A DNA stretch of 64,000 nt from Sphingomonas sp. (GCA_017418975.1 JAFOMG010000028.1:1-64000), one strand, 5' to 3'. Shown: positions 51,807 through 61,426, counted from the first letter of the stretch. The notes: generated by a model from the sequence alone, not told the origin. A program made the numbers and translations.

Positions 51807-53018
51807 TCACCAGTTGAACATCGTCCCGTCCTCGAGCCGGTTCACCGGCAGATAGGCGCGCTTATACTCGTATTTGGCGGCCAGTTCCTCGTCGATGTCC
51901 ACGCCCAGGCCCGGCGCGTCGCCGGGATGCATCAGGCCCCGCTCGAAGCGATAGGCATGGGGGAAGACCGCGTCGGTCTCCTCCGAATGGCGCATATATT
52001 CCTGGATGCCGAAATTGGGGATCGACAGCCCGAAATGCAGCGCCGCCGCCATGCACACCGGCGACAGGTCGGTCGCGCCGTGGCAGCCGGTGCGCACCTG
52101 GTAGAGATCGGCGAGCGCCGCCACCCGGCGCAGATGGGTGATGCCGCCGGCATGCACCACGGTGGCGCGGATATAGTCGATCAGCTGCTCCTCGATCAGC
52201 TGCTTGGCGTCCCAGATCGAATTGAAGATCTCGCCCACCGCCAGCGGCGTGGTGGTGTGCTGGCGGATCAGGCGGAAGGCGGCCTGGTTCTCGGCCGGCG
52301 TCGCATCCTCCAGCCAGAACAGGCGATACGGCTCCAGATCCTTGCCCAGCCGCCCGGCCTCGATCGGTGTCAGCCGATGATGGACGTCGTGCAGCAGGTG
52401 AATGTCCCAGCCCAGCGCGTCGCGCGCCTTCTGGAACAGCTCGGGCACGAAGCGCATATATTTCGCCGTGCTCCACTGCGATTCCTCGGGCAGCGATCCC
52501 TTGGCCGGCTCATAGTAGAAGCGCTCGCCCGACACGCCATAGGTCGTCGCCATGCCCGGCACGCCGGACTGGAGGCGCACGGCGCGATAGCCCTGCTCCA
52601 GATATTCCTGCGCGCGCTCGATCGTTTCCGCGATATCGCTACCATTGGCATGGCCATAAACCATGCAGCCTTCACGGGCGGCGCCGCCCAGCAGCTGGTA
52701 GACGGGCATGTCCGCCAGCTTGCCCTTGATGTCCCACAGCGCCATGTCGACCGCCGCGATCGCGGTCATGGTCACCGGCCCGCGACGCCAATAGGCACCC
52801 TTGTAGAGATACTGCCAGATATCCTCGATGCTATGGGCATCGCGGCCGATAAGGCACGGAATTACATGGTCGGTGAGGTAGCTCGCCACCGCCAGCTCGC
52901 GCCCGTTCAGCGTCGCGTCGCCAAGGCCGTAGACGCCCTCGTCGGTCTCGATCTTCAGCGTTACGAAGTTGCGGCCGGGGCGCGTCACGATGACGCGGGC
53001 GGCAGTGATACGTGGCAA
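51807..53018 (-). CDS. manD: D-mannonate dehydratase, enolase superfamily
   Basis: A 403-residue ManD-type dehydratase that converts D-mannonate to 2-keto-3-deoxygluconate, a step of glucuronate breakdown. The enolase-superfamily fold is visible: capping domain ITAARVIVTRPGRNFVTLKIET, YGHANGSDIAETIERAQEYL, metal-site strands LLHDVHHRLTP, FWLEDATPAENQ and PLAVGEIFNS, and the C-terminal RTGCHGATDLSPVCMAAALHFG. Members are known from Novosphingobium. It is divergent from the GntR gene, with the ATTGGCCTGACCAC operator in the gap. Confidence 0.92.
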   Translation of the reverse strand: MPRITAARVIVTRPGRNFVTLKIETDEGVYGLGDATLNGRELAVASYLTDHVIPCLIGRDAHSIEDIWQYLYKGAYWRRGPVTMTAIAAVDMALWDIKGKLADMPVYQLLGGAAREGCMVYGHANGSDIAETIERAQEYLEQGYRAVRLQSGVPGMATTYGVSGERFYYEPAKGSLPEESQWSTAKYMRFVPELFQKARDALGWDIHLLHDVHHRLTPIEAGRLGKDLEPYRLFWLEDATPAENQAAFRLIRQHTTTPLAVGEIFNSIWDAKQLIEEQLIDYIRATVVHAGGITHLRRVAALADLYQVRTGCHGATDLSPVCMAAALHFGLSIPNFGIQEYMRHSEETDAVFPHAYRFERGLMHPGDAPGLGVDIDEELAAKYEYKRAYLPVNRLEDGTMFNW

Positions 53019-53035
53019 AACGAAACCCCCTGGAA

Positions 53036-53049
53036 GTGGTCAGGCCAAT
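53036..53049 (-). promoter_or_regulatory. GntR-type operator before manD
   Basis: On the minus strand the site reads ATTGGCCTGACCAC, 18 bases before the manD ATG. It is near-palindromic about TTGGYCTGRCCAA, the form bound by FadR/UxuR-type GntR proteins. It is one of four almost identical sites in this locus. Confidence 0.75.
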
Positions 53050-53106
53050 ATCCACTTGTATGACCTATCGTGTCAACCTACGAGGTAGTGTAACGATGAG
53101 GGTGCG

Positions 53107-53877
53107 ATGAAGATTACCGGCAACAAGCTCTATCAGCGGGTGGCCGCTTCGATCACCGAGGCGATCGAGGCCGGGCGCTGGTCGCCGGGCAGCCGGCTGC
53201 CGGGCGAGCGCGACCTGGCCGAGGAATACAAGGTCAGCCGGCCGACGATCCGCGAGGCGATGATCGCGCTCGAGATGAAGGGCTGGATCGAGGCGCGGCA
53301 CGGCTCGGGCCTCTATGTCACGCGCCGCGACCATGGCAGCGGCGAGCGTGCCGATGCGCTCAACTTCGACGTGGGCGCCTTCGACCTGACCGAGGCGCGC
53401 ATCCTGTTCGAGGGCGAGGCGGTGGCGCTCGCCGCGGTTTCGATCACCGACGAGCAGATCGAGGAACTCGAAGCCATATTGCACGACATGGGGGCGGACG
53501 ATTCGGACGAGCCGGCCGTGATGGACGCCGATCACCGCTTCCACCTCGCCATCGCCAATGCCACCGGCAATGCCGCGATCCGCAGCGTGGTCGAGTATCT
53601 GTGGGAACTGCGCACCAAGTCGCCCCTGGCCGCCAACATGTTCGCGCGCGCCAAGCGCGGCGGCATCACGCCGCGGGTGGAGGAGCACCGCCCGATCCTC
53701 GATTCACTCAAGGTGCGCGATCCGAATGCCGCGCGCAATGCGATGCGCCGCCACCTGCGCGGCGTGGTCGACGATCTGCTCGAGGCTACCGAGCTCGAGG
53801 CGATGGAGCGCGCCCGCAGCGAGATCGACGCGCGCCGGAACAGCGTCGCCCAGCGGCTCAAGATCGGATCGGCCTGA
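53107..53877 (+). CDS. GntR family (FadR/UxuR-like) regulator
   Basis: A 256-residue FCD-type GntR repressor. The N-terminal winged helix reads RLPGERDLAEEYKVSRPTIREAMIALEMKGWIEARHGSG. The C-terminal all-helical FCD domain carries candidate ligand or metal residues D..H (DADHRFHLAIANATGN, EEHRPIL). The architecture is that of UxuR/ExuR hexuronate regulators. The effector is probably a uronate or aldonate made by the locus (inference). It is divergent from manD and beside the four matching operators. Confidence 0.9.
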   Translation: MKITGNKLYQRVAASITEAIEAGRWSPGSRLPGERDLAEEYKVSRPTIREAMIALEMKGWIEARHGSGLYVTRRDHGSGERADALNFDVGAFDLTEARILFEGEAVALAAVSITDEQIEELEAILHDMGADDSDEPAVMDADHRFHLAIANATGNAAIRSVVEYLWELRTKSPLAANMFARAKRGGITPRVEEHRPILDSLKVRDPNAARNAMRRHLRGVVDDLLEATELEAMERARSEIDARRNSVAQRLKIGSA

Positions 53878-53933
53878 GGGCGGGGGCTTCTCCCGGCGCG
53901 ACTGGGTTGAGAAAACGGGCCAGCATCCGCCCT

Positions 53934-53956
53934 CCCGGCTCAGGGCCGGGGTGACG
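53934..53956. repeat. Partial CCCCGG-type palindrome with flank
   Basis: CCCGGCTCAGGGCCGGGG is followed by TGACGATC and then GGGGGATATGGGTC, a variant of the GGGGGAATATGAGTC flank. It looks like one half of a paired repeat, lying between the GntR gene and the operator at 54042. Confidence 0.65.
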
Positions 53957-54041
53957 ATCGGGGGATATGGGTCCTCTCCCTGGACCGGCCCGGAGCAGGT
54001 TCGCGACACAGTGGCTTGACACCGATTACCATGGCATGGAA

Positions 54042-54055
54042 ATTGGCCTGACCAA
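54042..54055 (+). promoter_or_regulatory. GntR-type operator before the 625-residue secreted protein gene
   Basis: The site reads ATTGGCCTGACCAA, a near-perfect palindrome. TTGACA lies at 54016-54021, so the site sits at or just after the expected start of transcription. It is 14 bases before the chosen TTG start, a place where bound protein would block transcription. Confidence 0.75.
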
Positions 54056-54068
54056 AAGGAGAGGCCAA

Positions 54069-55946
54069 TTGAAGAATCACTCGCGCGCGCTGCTCGGCGC
54101 CGCCTGTCTCGCGTCGCTCGCGGGCCCGGTCGCCGCTGCGCAGGACGCGGCGCCCGCGTCGCACGGCCCGGTCTATGTCACGGCGCCGCCGATGGACGCG
54201 ACGATCGAGGAGCGGCTGATGCCGCAGCTGGAGAGCCTGCTCCACCAGCTGCTGCGCGAGAAGCGCGGCATGCGGCTGGACGGCGTGCCGGTGTTCGACA
54301 GCGGCGACAAGTTCCTCCCCGGCAAGATCGCCTCGGGCCTGCACTATCTCCTGCTCGACACGCCCCGTGGCGATCCGCGCCTCGCCGGCTATCTCGCCGG
54401 CTATCGCGAGATCGCGGACCTGACGATCGACGATCCCAACGACACCTGGGGCATCTATTATTATGTCTCCGCCCTGCATGCGCTGAAGCAGGCCGGGCTG
54501 CTGGAGCAGGCGGTGCGCCCCGAAACGCTCGCGCGCCTGCGCCAGCGCCTCGACTGGCGCAGCTTCGTCGATGCGCGGTCGCTCGGCCTGCTGCACGGCC
54601 TGCCGAACAATTATTACGGCGTCGCCTTCAGCGTCGCGCGGCTGCGCTATCTGCTCGGTTGGGAAGACGAGACCGCGTCCAGGGCGCTGCTCAAGCGTAT
54701 GCTCGCGCATTACCGCACCTATTCGGGCAAATATGGCTTTGCCGACGAGACCGACGGGCAGGGCCGTTTCGATCGCTATTCGGTGCTGCTGATCGGCGAG
54801 ATCGCCCAGCGCTTCATCGAGACCGGCATGGCGCCCACCCCGGAAGTGAAGGCCTGGCTGCGCAAGTCCGCCGAACTGATGCTGGCGCGCGCGACGCTCA
54901 CCGGCGAGGGCTGGGAATATGGCCGCAGCATCGGCACCTATGGCGAGACGGCGTTCCTCGAAGTGCTCACCGCCGCGGCGAAGCTGGGGGTGCTCACTCC
55001 GCGCGAGCGCGACATGGCCTATGCGCTCTCCAGCCGGATCGCCGCGCGCTATGCCGATTTCTGGCTGAACCCGGCCACCGGCTCGGTCAATCTCTGGGAC
55101 GATGGCCGCCGCACCGACGGCTATCGCGGCAAGCACCGGATCCTCGGCGAGAATCTGAGCCTGGCGCGCCAGTATATCTACACCAACGCGCTGTGGAACG
55201 GGCTCGGCTACCGGCGCGCCGCGCCGTCGCCCGGCTATGCGGCCTGGCTGGCGACGCTGCCCGCCGCCCGTTTCACCTGGTTCGCGCGCGGCGCGCACGA
55301 CCGGGCATTGCTCACGCTGCGCGACCGCGGCCATGTCATCGGCCTGCCGATCATCAACGGCGCCGAGAGCCAGCACATGCACAATCCCTATTTCCCGATC
55401 CCGTTCGCGGGCGGGATGCTCCAGGGATCGGCGGATGCGGACTTTCCGCAGCTCACGCCGCGCTTCGCGCTGGCCGACGGCAGCGTGCTGATGCCGCTGG
55501 CCTGGTTCCGGGGCGTGGCGTGGCGGCGGGAGGGCGATCGCACCATCGTCAGCTGGCGGCAGGACGCGATGGACCGGATGGGCGGCAACGCGCCCGCCGC
55601 CGACAAGCGGATCACCGTGAGCACCCGCTATGAGTTCGCGCCGGGCAGGATCACGCGCACCGATGTCTATCGGGCGGCAGCGCCTGTCGACCTTTCCGGG
55701 GTGACGCTCGAATTCGCCAGCTTCTCGGGCGATCCGCGCGGCGGCGGGGCCGGCGCCGTGACCTTCGGGGCCGGCGAGGTGACCGGCTTCTCCGCCACCG
55801 GCTATGACGGCTGCACCGCCGGCCCGGCCACGGGCAAGGAATATCGCGCGCCCACCGGGGCCTTCGCTTCGCTCGTCCGCTGCACGCTGGCGGGCAGGCG
55901 CCTCGCCGCGCCGCTCACGCTGACCTGGTCGCTGCGCTACAAGTGA
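54069..55946 (+). CDS. Secreted protein, candidate polysaccharide lyase of unassigned family
   Basis: A 625-residue exported protein (signal peptide to about residue 24, VAAAQD). The first 350 mature residues are helical with toroid-like repeats (DTWGIYYYVSALHALKQAG, NNYYGVAFSVARLRYLLG, GEGWEYGRSIGTYGETAFLE). The rest is beta-rich (ESQHMHNPYFPIPFAGG, VTLEFASFSGD). This toroid plus beta-sandwich plan is that of several polysaccharide lyases, but no family was recognised. The TTG at 54069 is chosen for the AGGAGAGG just before it. ATG 54036 would overlap the operator. The TonB receptor follows. Confidence 0.7.
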   Translation: MKNHSRALLGAACLASLAGPVAAAQDAAPASHGPVYVTAPPMDATIEERLMPQLESLLHQLLREKRGMRLDGVPVFDSGDKFLPGKIASGLHYLLLDTPRGDPRLAGYLAGYREIADLTIDDPNDTWGIYYYVSALHALKQAGLLEQAVRPETLARLRQRLDWRSFVDARSLGLLHGLPNNYYGVAFSVARLRYLLGWEDETASRALLKRMLAHYRTYSGKYGFADETDGQGRFDRYSVLLIGEIAQRFIETGMAPTPEVKAWLRKSAELMLARATLTGEGWEYGRSIGTYGETAFLEVLTAAAKLGVLTPRERDMAYALSSRIAARYADFWLNPATGSVNLWDDGRRTDGYRGKHRILGENLSLARQYIYTNALWNGLGYRRAAPSPGYAAWLATLPAARFTWFARGAHDRALLTLRDRGHVIGLPIINGAESQHMHNPYFPIPFAGGMLQGSADADFPQLTPRFALADGSVLMPLAWFRGVAWRREGDRTIVSWRQDAMDRMGGNAPAADKRITVSTRYEFAPGRITRTDVYRAAAPVDLSGVTLEFASFSGDPRGGGAGAVTFGAGEVTGFSATGYDGCTAGPATGKEYRAPTGAFASLVRCTLAGRRLAAPLTLTWSLRYK

Positions 55947-56003
55947 CGGCTGTTACGATCCGGGATTGGCTGTGCTGGCCAATTGGGTTGACACCGGTGC
56001 CAA

Positions 56004-56017
56004 ATTGGCCTTACCAC
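56004..56017 (+). promoter_or_regulatory. GntR-type operator before the TonB receptor gene
   Basis: The site reads ATTGGCCTTACCAC. TTGACA is at 55988-55993, so the site covers the expected -10 region. The TTGACACCG stretch is shared with the promoter at 54016, but the distance from it to the site is 10 bp shorter, about one helical turn. Confidence 0.75.
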
Positions 56018-56062
56018 GCGATCAGACCCGAAAACGGGCGTAATAATTGACGGGGAGATTCC

Positions 56063-58996
56063 ATGCCTGGGACTGTTTTTTCCGCTTTCGGACGCAACTC
56101 GCTGCGCCTGGCGCTGCTGGCATCCGCCTGCATGGTGATGCCCGCCTATGCGCAGACCGCCGAGACCGCGCCCGATCCCGCCCAGGCGGACGGCGCGGCG
56201 CCCCAGGATGCGGAACAGGCCATCATCGTCACCGGCGCCCGTGCCGAGCAGCGCAGCTCGATCGACGTGAAGCGCAATGCCGATGTGGTGCTCGACGGCA
56301 TCGTCAATGACGAGATCGGCGCCCTGCCGGACAACAGCGTGGGCGACACGCTCGAGCGCATCACCGGCGTCTCGGCCGATCGCTTCAAGGGCAACGCCAA
56401 CGAGCTCTCGGTGCGCGGCCTCGGCCCGACGCTGAGCTTCTCGACCTTCAACGGCCGCGAAGTCTCGACCGCGGGCGCGGACCGCTCGGTCGCCTTCCAG
56501 CAATTCCCCTCGGAGCTCGTCAACGGCGTCATCGTCTACAAGACCCAGCGCGCCGACTTCCTCGAGGGCGGCATCGCCGGCGTGATCGAGCTGCGCTCGA
56601 TGCGCCCGCTCGATTATGGCAAGTCGCGCTTCCAGGCGGAGATCCGCGGCTCGTATCTGCCCAAGGACGACAAGATCATCGGGCGCGACGGGCTGGGCTA
56701 TCGCGCCAATGCCAGCCTGGTGAAGCAGTTCCGCACCGGCATCGGCGAGATCGGCATCGCGATCGGCTATCAGCGCCAGGACGTCGCCGCGCCGGAAGAC
56801 TATTATAACGGCAATTCGAACTTCGTGCCGTGCAACACCTCGGCCAGCAACGGCACGCTGATCTCGACCAATACCGCTGCGAACAATGCCGCCGGCGCCG
56901 CGGTGAACTGCCAGGTCGGCGCCGCGCCGCGCACCGGCATCGGCGAGACGATCGGCACCACCTATTACGCCACCCAGTCGCGCAGCTTCCGCCAGCAGGA
57001 CACGCGCGAGCTGCGCAACGCCGTGATCGGCGCGCTGCAATGGCGCCCGGCCCCCAATCTCGACATCTCGCTCGACGGCCAATGGTCGAAGCGCGAATCC
57101 ACCGAGAACCGCAACATCCTGTCGATCGCGGAGGCGCTGCGCGGCATCAAGCCGATCATCATCGGCGACGGCAGCAACGGTTTCAGCAAGGGCGCGCTGA
57201 TCAAGTATAGCGGCAATTCGAACATCGAGAACCAGCTCGAGCTGCGCGAGCGCAACGAGACCTACAAGGGCGGCGGCGCCACCGTCACCTGGAAGCCGGG
57301 CAACTTCGTCATCACCGCCGATGGCAGCTTCTCCGATTCTCACCGCACCGAGACGCAGAAGGCGACCCGCATGCGCTCCACCACGCGCGTCGGCTATGAG
57401 CTGGACTATTCGGAGAGCCCGATCGTCCCGCGCGTCACCTTCTTCAATTTCGACGTGAACAATCCGGCGAACTTCGCGGCGAACACGGCGACCTCGGTCT
57501 ATGCCCGCCAGCGTTTCGTCACCGATCGCAAGGACGATATCTGGGCCGGCCGGCTCGACGCCGAATACCGGTTCGCCAATGACGGCTTCATCAAGTCGAT
57601 CAAGGCGGGCGGCCGCTATTCGGAGCACCAGCGCACGCTGGACAACAACCGCAACACCGATCTGAACACGATCGTGCCCTATGGCGGCATGACCGTGGCG
57701 CAGATCATCGGCAGCGCCAACGCCAATTGCCGCCGCGGCTTCCCCACCAGCGAATATTTCCCGACGACGAATACCAATCTCTCGAGCTGGGCGACCTTCG
57801 ACAATCAGTGCCTGTTCAAGACCTTCACCGGCCAGGATTCGCTGGCGCTGCCGGCCGACAGCCGCGATCCCAGCGATATCGACGTCACCGAGAAGATCCG
57901 GGCCGCCTATGCGATGGCCAGCTTCGGCGGCGAGCTGGGCAGCACGCCGTTCAGCGGCAATATCGGCCTGCGCTATGTGAAGACCAGCATCACCTCGGTC
58001 GGCTTCCGCCTGCCGTTCAAGGTGACGATCGACACCGCGTCGGACAATTACACCGTCGCCGCCGATCCCAACGGCACGATCCAGACCGACACGCTCAAGG
58101 GCGAATATGAATATTGGCTGCCCAGCCTGAACCTTGCCTTCGACCTGTCGAGCAAGATCAAGCTGCGCGCCGCCGGCTATCGCGCCCTGTCGCGCTCGCC
58201 GATCGAGAGCTTCGGCGCGGGTATCAATCTCAACCCGACCTCGGGCTCGGGCGGCGCGTCGAGCGTCACCTTCAACCCGACCAGCGGCAACCCGAACCTC
58301 AAGCCGATGCGCGCCTGGAACGCGGATCTGAGCCTGGAATTCTATCCGAGCCGCGACACGCTCTTCTCGATCGCCGGCTATTACAAGTGGCTGCGCGGAT
58401 CGGTGATCTCGCGTTCGGCGGGCATCCCGACGACGATCTCGGTCACCACCCAGGTGGATAATGGCGCGCCGACCCAGCAGAGCTACAATGTCAACCTGAT
58501 CGCGCCCGCCAACGATCCCGAGATGCGCCATCTCTATGGCGTGGAGTTCACCGGCAGCCATGCCTTCACCTGGCTGCCGGGCATCCTCAGCGGCTTCGGC
58601 ATCAACGGCTCGGTCAACATCGCCCTGGCGAACTTCCAGTATCCGGATACCTCGGCACTGGCGCCCTATCTCGATCCCGAGAACCTGATCGGCCTCTCCA
58701 AATATGTCGCCAACGGCACGGTCTATTGGGAGCGCAAGGGTTTTTCGCTGCGCGCGATGTATCGCTATCGTTCGCATTACTACAAGCCGAACAGCGGCAC
58801 GAACCGCGGCGTGCAGGATGCGGGCTATCTGAACCTTTCGGTCCAGTATGACGTGACCAAGAACGTCCAGCTCAAGCTGCAGGCGCTCAACGTCACCAAC
58901 ACCAAGGACGTGTTCTACAAGGGCGGCTATGACTCGATCGCCGAAGTGAGCGAGAGCGGGCCGCAATATTATTTCGGCGTCCGGATCCGCTACTGA
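56063..58996 (+). CDS. TonB-dependent outer-membrane receptor
   Basis: A 977-residue receptor. The signal peptide ends near residue 31 (PAYAQ). The plug domain is visible as VNDEIGALPDNSVGDTLERITGVSADRF, VRGLGPTLSFSTFNGREVST and GGIAGVIELRSMRPLDYG. The barrel ends with the aromatic signature YYFGVRIRY. This is the sphingomonad and Caulobacter type linked to carbohydrate uptake. Its position between the lyase-like genes and the shared operator suggest it imports the oligosaccharides they make or act on. Confidence 0.94.
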   Translation: MPGTVFSAFGRNSLRLALLASACMVMPAYAQTAETAPDPAQADGAAPQDAEQAIIVTGARAEQRSSIDVKRNADVVLDGIVNDEIGALPDNSVGDTLERITGVSADRFKGNANELSVRGLGPTLSFSTFNGREVSTAGADRSVAFQQFPSELVNGVIVYKTQRADFLEGGIAGVIELRSMRPLDYGKSRFQAEIRGSYLPKDDKIIGRDGLGYRANASLVKQFRTGIGEIGIAIGYQRQDVAAPEDYYNGNSNFVPCNTSASNGTLISTNTAANNAAGAAVNCQVGAAPRTGIGETIGTTYYATQSRSFRQQDTRELRNAVIGALQWRPAPNLDISLDGQWSKRESTENRNILSIAEALRGIKPIIIGDGSNGFSKGALIKYSGNSNIENQLELRERNETYKGGGATVTWKPGNFVITADGSFSDSHRTETQKATRMRSTTRVGYELDYSESPIVPRVTFFNFDVNNPANFAANTATSVYARQRFVTDRKDDIWAGRLDAEYRFANDGFIKSIKAGGRYSEHQRTLDNNRNTDLNTIVPYGGMTVAQIIGSANANCRRGFPTSEYFPTTNTNLSSWATFDNQCLFKTFTGQDSLALPADSRDPSDIDVTEKIRAAYAMASFGGELGSTPFSGNIGLRYVKTSITSVGFRLPFKVTIDTASDNYTVAADPNGTIQTDTLKGEYEYWLPSLNLAFDLSSKIKLRAAGYRALSRSPIESFGAGINLNPTSGSGGASSVTFNPTSGNPNLKPMRAWNADLSLEFYPSRDTLFSIAGYYKWLRGSVISRSAGIPTTISVTTQVDNGAPTQQSYNVNLIAPANDPEMRHLYGVEFTGSHAFTWLPGILSGFGINGSVNIALANFQYPDTSALAPYLDPENLIGLSKYVANGTVYWERKGFSLRAMYRYRSHYYKPNSGTNRGVQDAGYLNLSVQYDVTKNVQLKLQALNVTNTKDVFYKGGYDSIAEVSESGPQYYFGVRIRY

Positions 58997-59016
58997 GCCC
59001 GCGAAAGGAACCTCCG

Positions 59017-60294
59017 ATGCGCCGCAGCTCCTCTCTTCTCCTTGTCCTGGCTGCGGCGCTCGTGCCGCAGGCTGCCTCCCATGCCGGGATCGCCTCCCCT
59101 GGCCTAAATACCCAGCAGCCGGTCTGCGCCGGCGCGGAAGGATATTCCGCGTCGTTCGGCGGACGCAGGACCTTTTTCTTGGCGCCGGACGCGATGATGC
59201 GGCTCAAGGCCGCGATCCAGACCGACCCGGCGGTGAAGGCGGCCTATGACGCGCTGATCGCGCGGGCCGAGGCGGCGATGAAGCGGCCGCTCTATACGGT
59301 GGTCGACAAGCGCACGATCCCGCCCTCGCGCGATCGGCACGACTATATCAGCCTCGCGCCCTATTGGTGGCCGGATCCCAGCAAGCCGGGCGGCGTGCCG
59401 TACATGCGCAAGGACGGCGAGATCAATCCGGACCGCAACACCGACAAGTTCGACGTCACCGACCTGGAGGGCATGAGCTCGGACGTCGAGACGCTGAGCC
59501 TCGCTTATTATTTCTCGGACAATCCGCGCTATGCCGGGCGCGCCGCGAGCCTGGTGCGCACCTGGTTCCTCAACCCGGAAACGCGGATGAACCCCAATAT
59601 GAACTATGCCCAGGCCGTGCCCGGGCGCGAGGAGGGCCGTGCCGAGGGCGTGCTCGATACCTCGCGGCTCGAGCGGGTGGTCGACGGCATCGGGCTGATC
59701 GGCCCCTCGGCCCGGCTCACCGCCGAAGAGCAGAAGGGGCTGGAGAAATGGTTCTCCGACTATCTCGACTGGATGCAGACGAGCCGGAACGGCAAGGCGG
59801 AGAATGCCGCCAAGAACAATCACGGCATGTGGTTCGACGCGCAGACTTCGCAGTTCGCACTGTTCGCCCGGCGGCCGGAGATGACCAAGGCGGTGGCCGA
59901 GGCCTTTGGCAAGAAGCGCATCTCGCCGCAGATCACGGCCGAGGGCAAGATGCCGCTCGAGCTCGCCCGCACGCGCAGCCTCCATTATTCGGTCTACGCG
60001 CTGTTCGCCGCCTATGACGTGGCCGATATGGCCAAGTGCGTGGGCGTGGACGTGTGGAACTATGCCGATGGCGCCAAGAGCCTGAAGGGCGCCACCGATT
60101 TCCTGAAGCCCTATTATCGCAAGGTCGACAGCTGGCCGATGCCCGAGCTGCGCCCCGACGCCGGCGAGCTCGACGAGCTGATGCGGCGCGCGCGGGGCGC
60201 CTGGGGCGACGGCTATCCGCTCGCGCCGGAAACCGAGCTGAAGCGCTATTTCGGCGCGGCGCCTGCGGTGGGCGAGGGGAAGAATCCGGGCTGA
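59017..60294 (+). CDS. Secreted alginate-lyase-superfamily protein
   Basis: A 425-residue exported protein (signal peptide to about residue 23). The domain has the alginate_lyase (PL5-like, alpha-toroid) pattern: RHDYISLAPYWWPDPSKPGG, LAYYFSDNPRYAGRAASLVRTWFLNPETRMNPNMNYAQ, KNNHGMWFDAQTSQFALF with the NNHG active-site region, and LARTRSLHYSVYAL. The superfamily label does not prove alginate as substrate. It follows the receptor by 20 bases in the same transcript. Confidence 0.88.
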   Translation: MRRSSSLLLVLAAALVPQAASHAGIASPGLNTQQPVCAGAEGYSASFGGRRTFFLAPDAMMRLKAAIQTDPAVKAAYDALIARAEAAMKRPLYTVVDKRTIPPSRDRHDYISLAPYWWPDPSKPGGVPYMRKDGEINPDRNTDKFDVTDLEGMSSDVETLSLAYYFSDNPRYAGRAASLVRTWFLNPETRMNPNMNYAQAVPGREEGRAEGVLDTSRLERVVDGIGLIGPSARLTAEEQKGLEKWFSDYLDWMQTSRNGKAENAAKNNHGMWFDAQTSQFALFARRPEMTKAVAEAFGKKRISPQITAEGKMPLELARTRSLHYSVYALFAAYDVADMAKCVGVDVWNYADGAKSLKGATDFLKPYYRKVDSWPMPELRPDAGELDELMRRARGAWGDGYPLAPETELKRYFGAAPAVGEGKNPG

Positions 60295-60324
60295 CCGGCT
60301 TGGCGGGCCAGCGGCGTATCAGCC

Positions 60325-60447
60325 TTCTCCCTCTCCCCGCTTGCGGGGAGAGGGCCGGGGAGAGGGGCGTATCGATGGCGCGGCGCACCTGCCCCTCTTC
60401 CGGCTTCGGCCTCGCCTCGCCACCTTCTCCCCGCTTGCGGGGAGAAG
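60325..60447. repeat. Two CTCCCCGC/GCGGGGAG palindromes
   Basis: TTCTCCCTCTCCCCGC..GCGGGGAGAGG (from 60325) and CTTCTCCCCGC..GCGGGGAGAAG (to 60447) lie between two convergent genes of the carbohydrate locus. They are the same repeat type as 31438-31471 and may serve as a shared stem-loop barrier. Confidence 0.75.
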
Positions 60448-60475
60448 GAGAGACGCACTATCGCCGGGGAGCCCC

Positions 60476-61417
60476 CTATTTCGCCGGGCAGGTCTTCTGG
60501 GCCGTGCTCACCACGAAGGGCTGGCGGGCCAGCTCGGCCGCGGTATCGTCCAGCCATTTCCGGAACTCGCGCTCGGTCTGCGGCGCGCCCGGCTCTTCCA
60601 CCCAGGCCGCGCCGAACGCGTAGCGCAGGTTCCGCGGATCGCAGAACCGCACATAGAGCGACTTGCCGTCGCTTCCCGTCGCCGCTGCCTCGTCGGCCGG
60701 ATAGAACAGGGCGATGCCCAGATCGTCCTTGGCCAGGCTCTGCCGGCCCCAGGTGGCGAAATAGCGCCATTTGCCGCGCTTCGGGCTGTCGATCCTGGTC
60801 ACTCCGTCGTGCAGCGTCAGCCCGGCGATCATCGCCGGCACATTGCCGTTCACCCGCGCCTCGACATTGGTGAGGCGCGAGCCGGCGAAGATGCGGTAGG
60901 TGGTGGATAGATCCGCCGGCCCGCCATCGCCCGGAAAGCCGGTATTGGTCACCAGCACCGTCGCCGAGCGATCATTGTTGAACACCCGCGCGCTGATCTT
61001 CGCCTTGCCGAGCTGGGTCGCCACGCCGCCGCGCAGCACGCCGATCCCGCCCATGCCGAGCGACTGGTCGACCTGGAAGATGTCCTGCCCCCAGGGCGCC
61101 ATCGAATGATAGTCGTCCTTGCCCATGCCGATTGTCGGCAGCACGTTGCCGGGCAGCTTCTTGCCGTAGATGTCGGGCACGTTGCGCTCGTCGAGGTACA
61201 GGCGATAGGCGATCCGGTCGCTTTCCCAGCCCGGGCCCTCCATCGCGATCAGCCCGTCATGGATCCTGTGATCCGCGGGCACGTCGATCCGGTCGACCAG
61301 CTTGTAGCCGCCATCGGCCTGGCGGACGTTGAGCGTCGCCAGCGGCGCGGGCGGGGCGCTGTCCTGCCCGGCGGCGATCAGCAGCGGCGCGGCGAGGAGC
61401 CAGAGGGCGTGCTTCAT
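60476..61417 (-). CDS. DUF4861 family secreted protein
   Basis: A 313-residue exported protein (signal peptide to about residue 18). The DUF4861 pattern is visible as GLIAMEGPGWESDRIAYRLYLDERN, DIYGKKLPGNVLP, YHSMAPWGQDIFQVDQSLGMGGIG and the C-terminal WRYFATWGRQSLAKDDLGIALFYP. Proteins of this family are seen beside GH88/GH105 enzymes in uronate-polysaccharide loci, and their activity is not settled. It follows the GH88/GH105-like gene by 9 bases. Confidence 0.87.
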   Translation of the reverse strand: MKHALWLLAAPLLIAAGQDSAPPAPLATLNVRQADGGYKLVDRIDVPADHRIHDGLIAMEGPGWESDRIAYRLYLDERNVPDIYGKKLPGNVLPTIGMGKDDYHSMAPWGQDIFQVDQSLGMGGIGVLRGGVATQLGKAKISARVFNNDRSATVLVTNTGFPGDGGPADLSTTYRIFAGSRLTNVEARVNGNVPAMIAGLTLHDGVTRIDSPKRGKWRYFATWGRQSLAKDDLGIALFYPADEAAATGSDGKSLYVRFCDPRNLRYAFGAAWVEEPGAPQTEREFRKWLDDTAAELARQPFVVSTAQKTCPAK

Positions 61418-61426
61418 GCTTCTTCC

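Noticed and set aside
55937..58966. 1009-residue open frame antisense to the TonB receptor
   Set aside because: Its translation is Ala/Arg/Asp/Gly/His low-complexity sequence with no domain. The plus strand encodes a complete TonB receptor. High third-position GC leaves few stops on the opposite strand.
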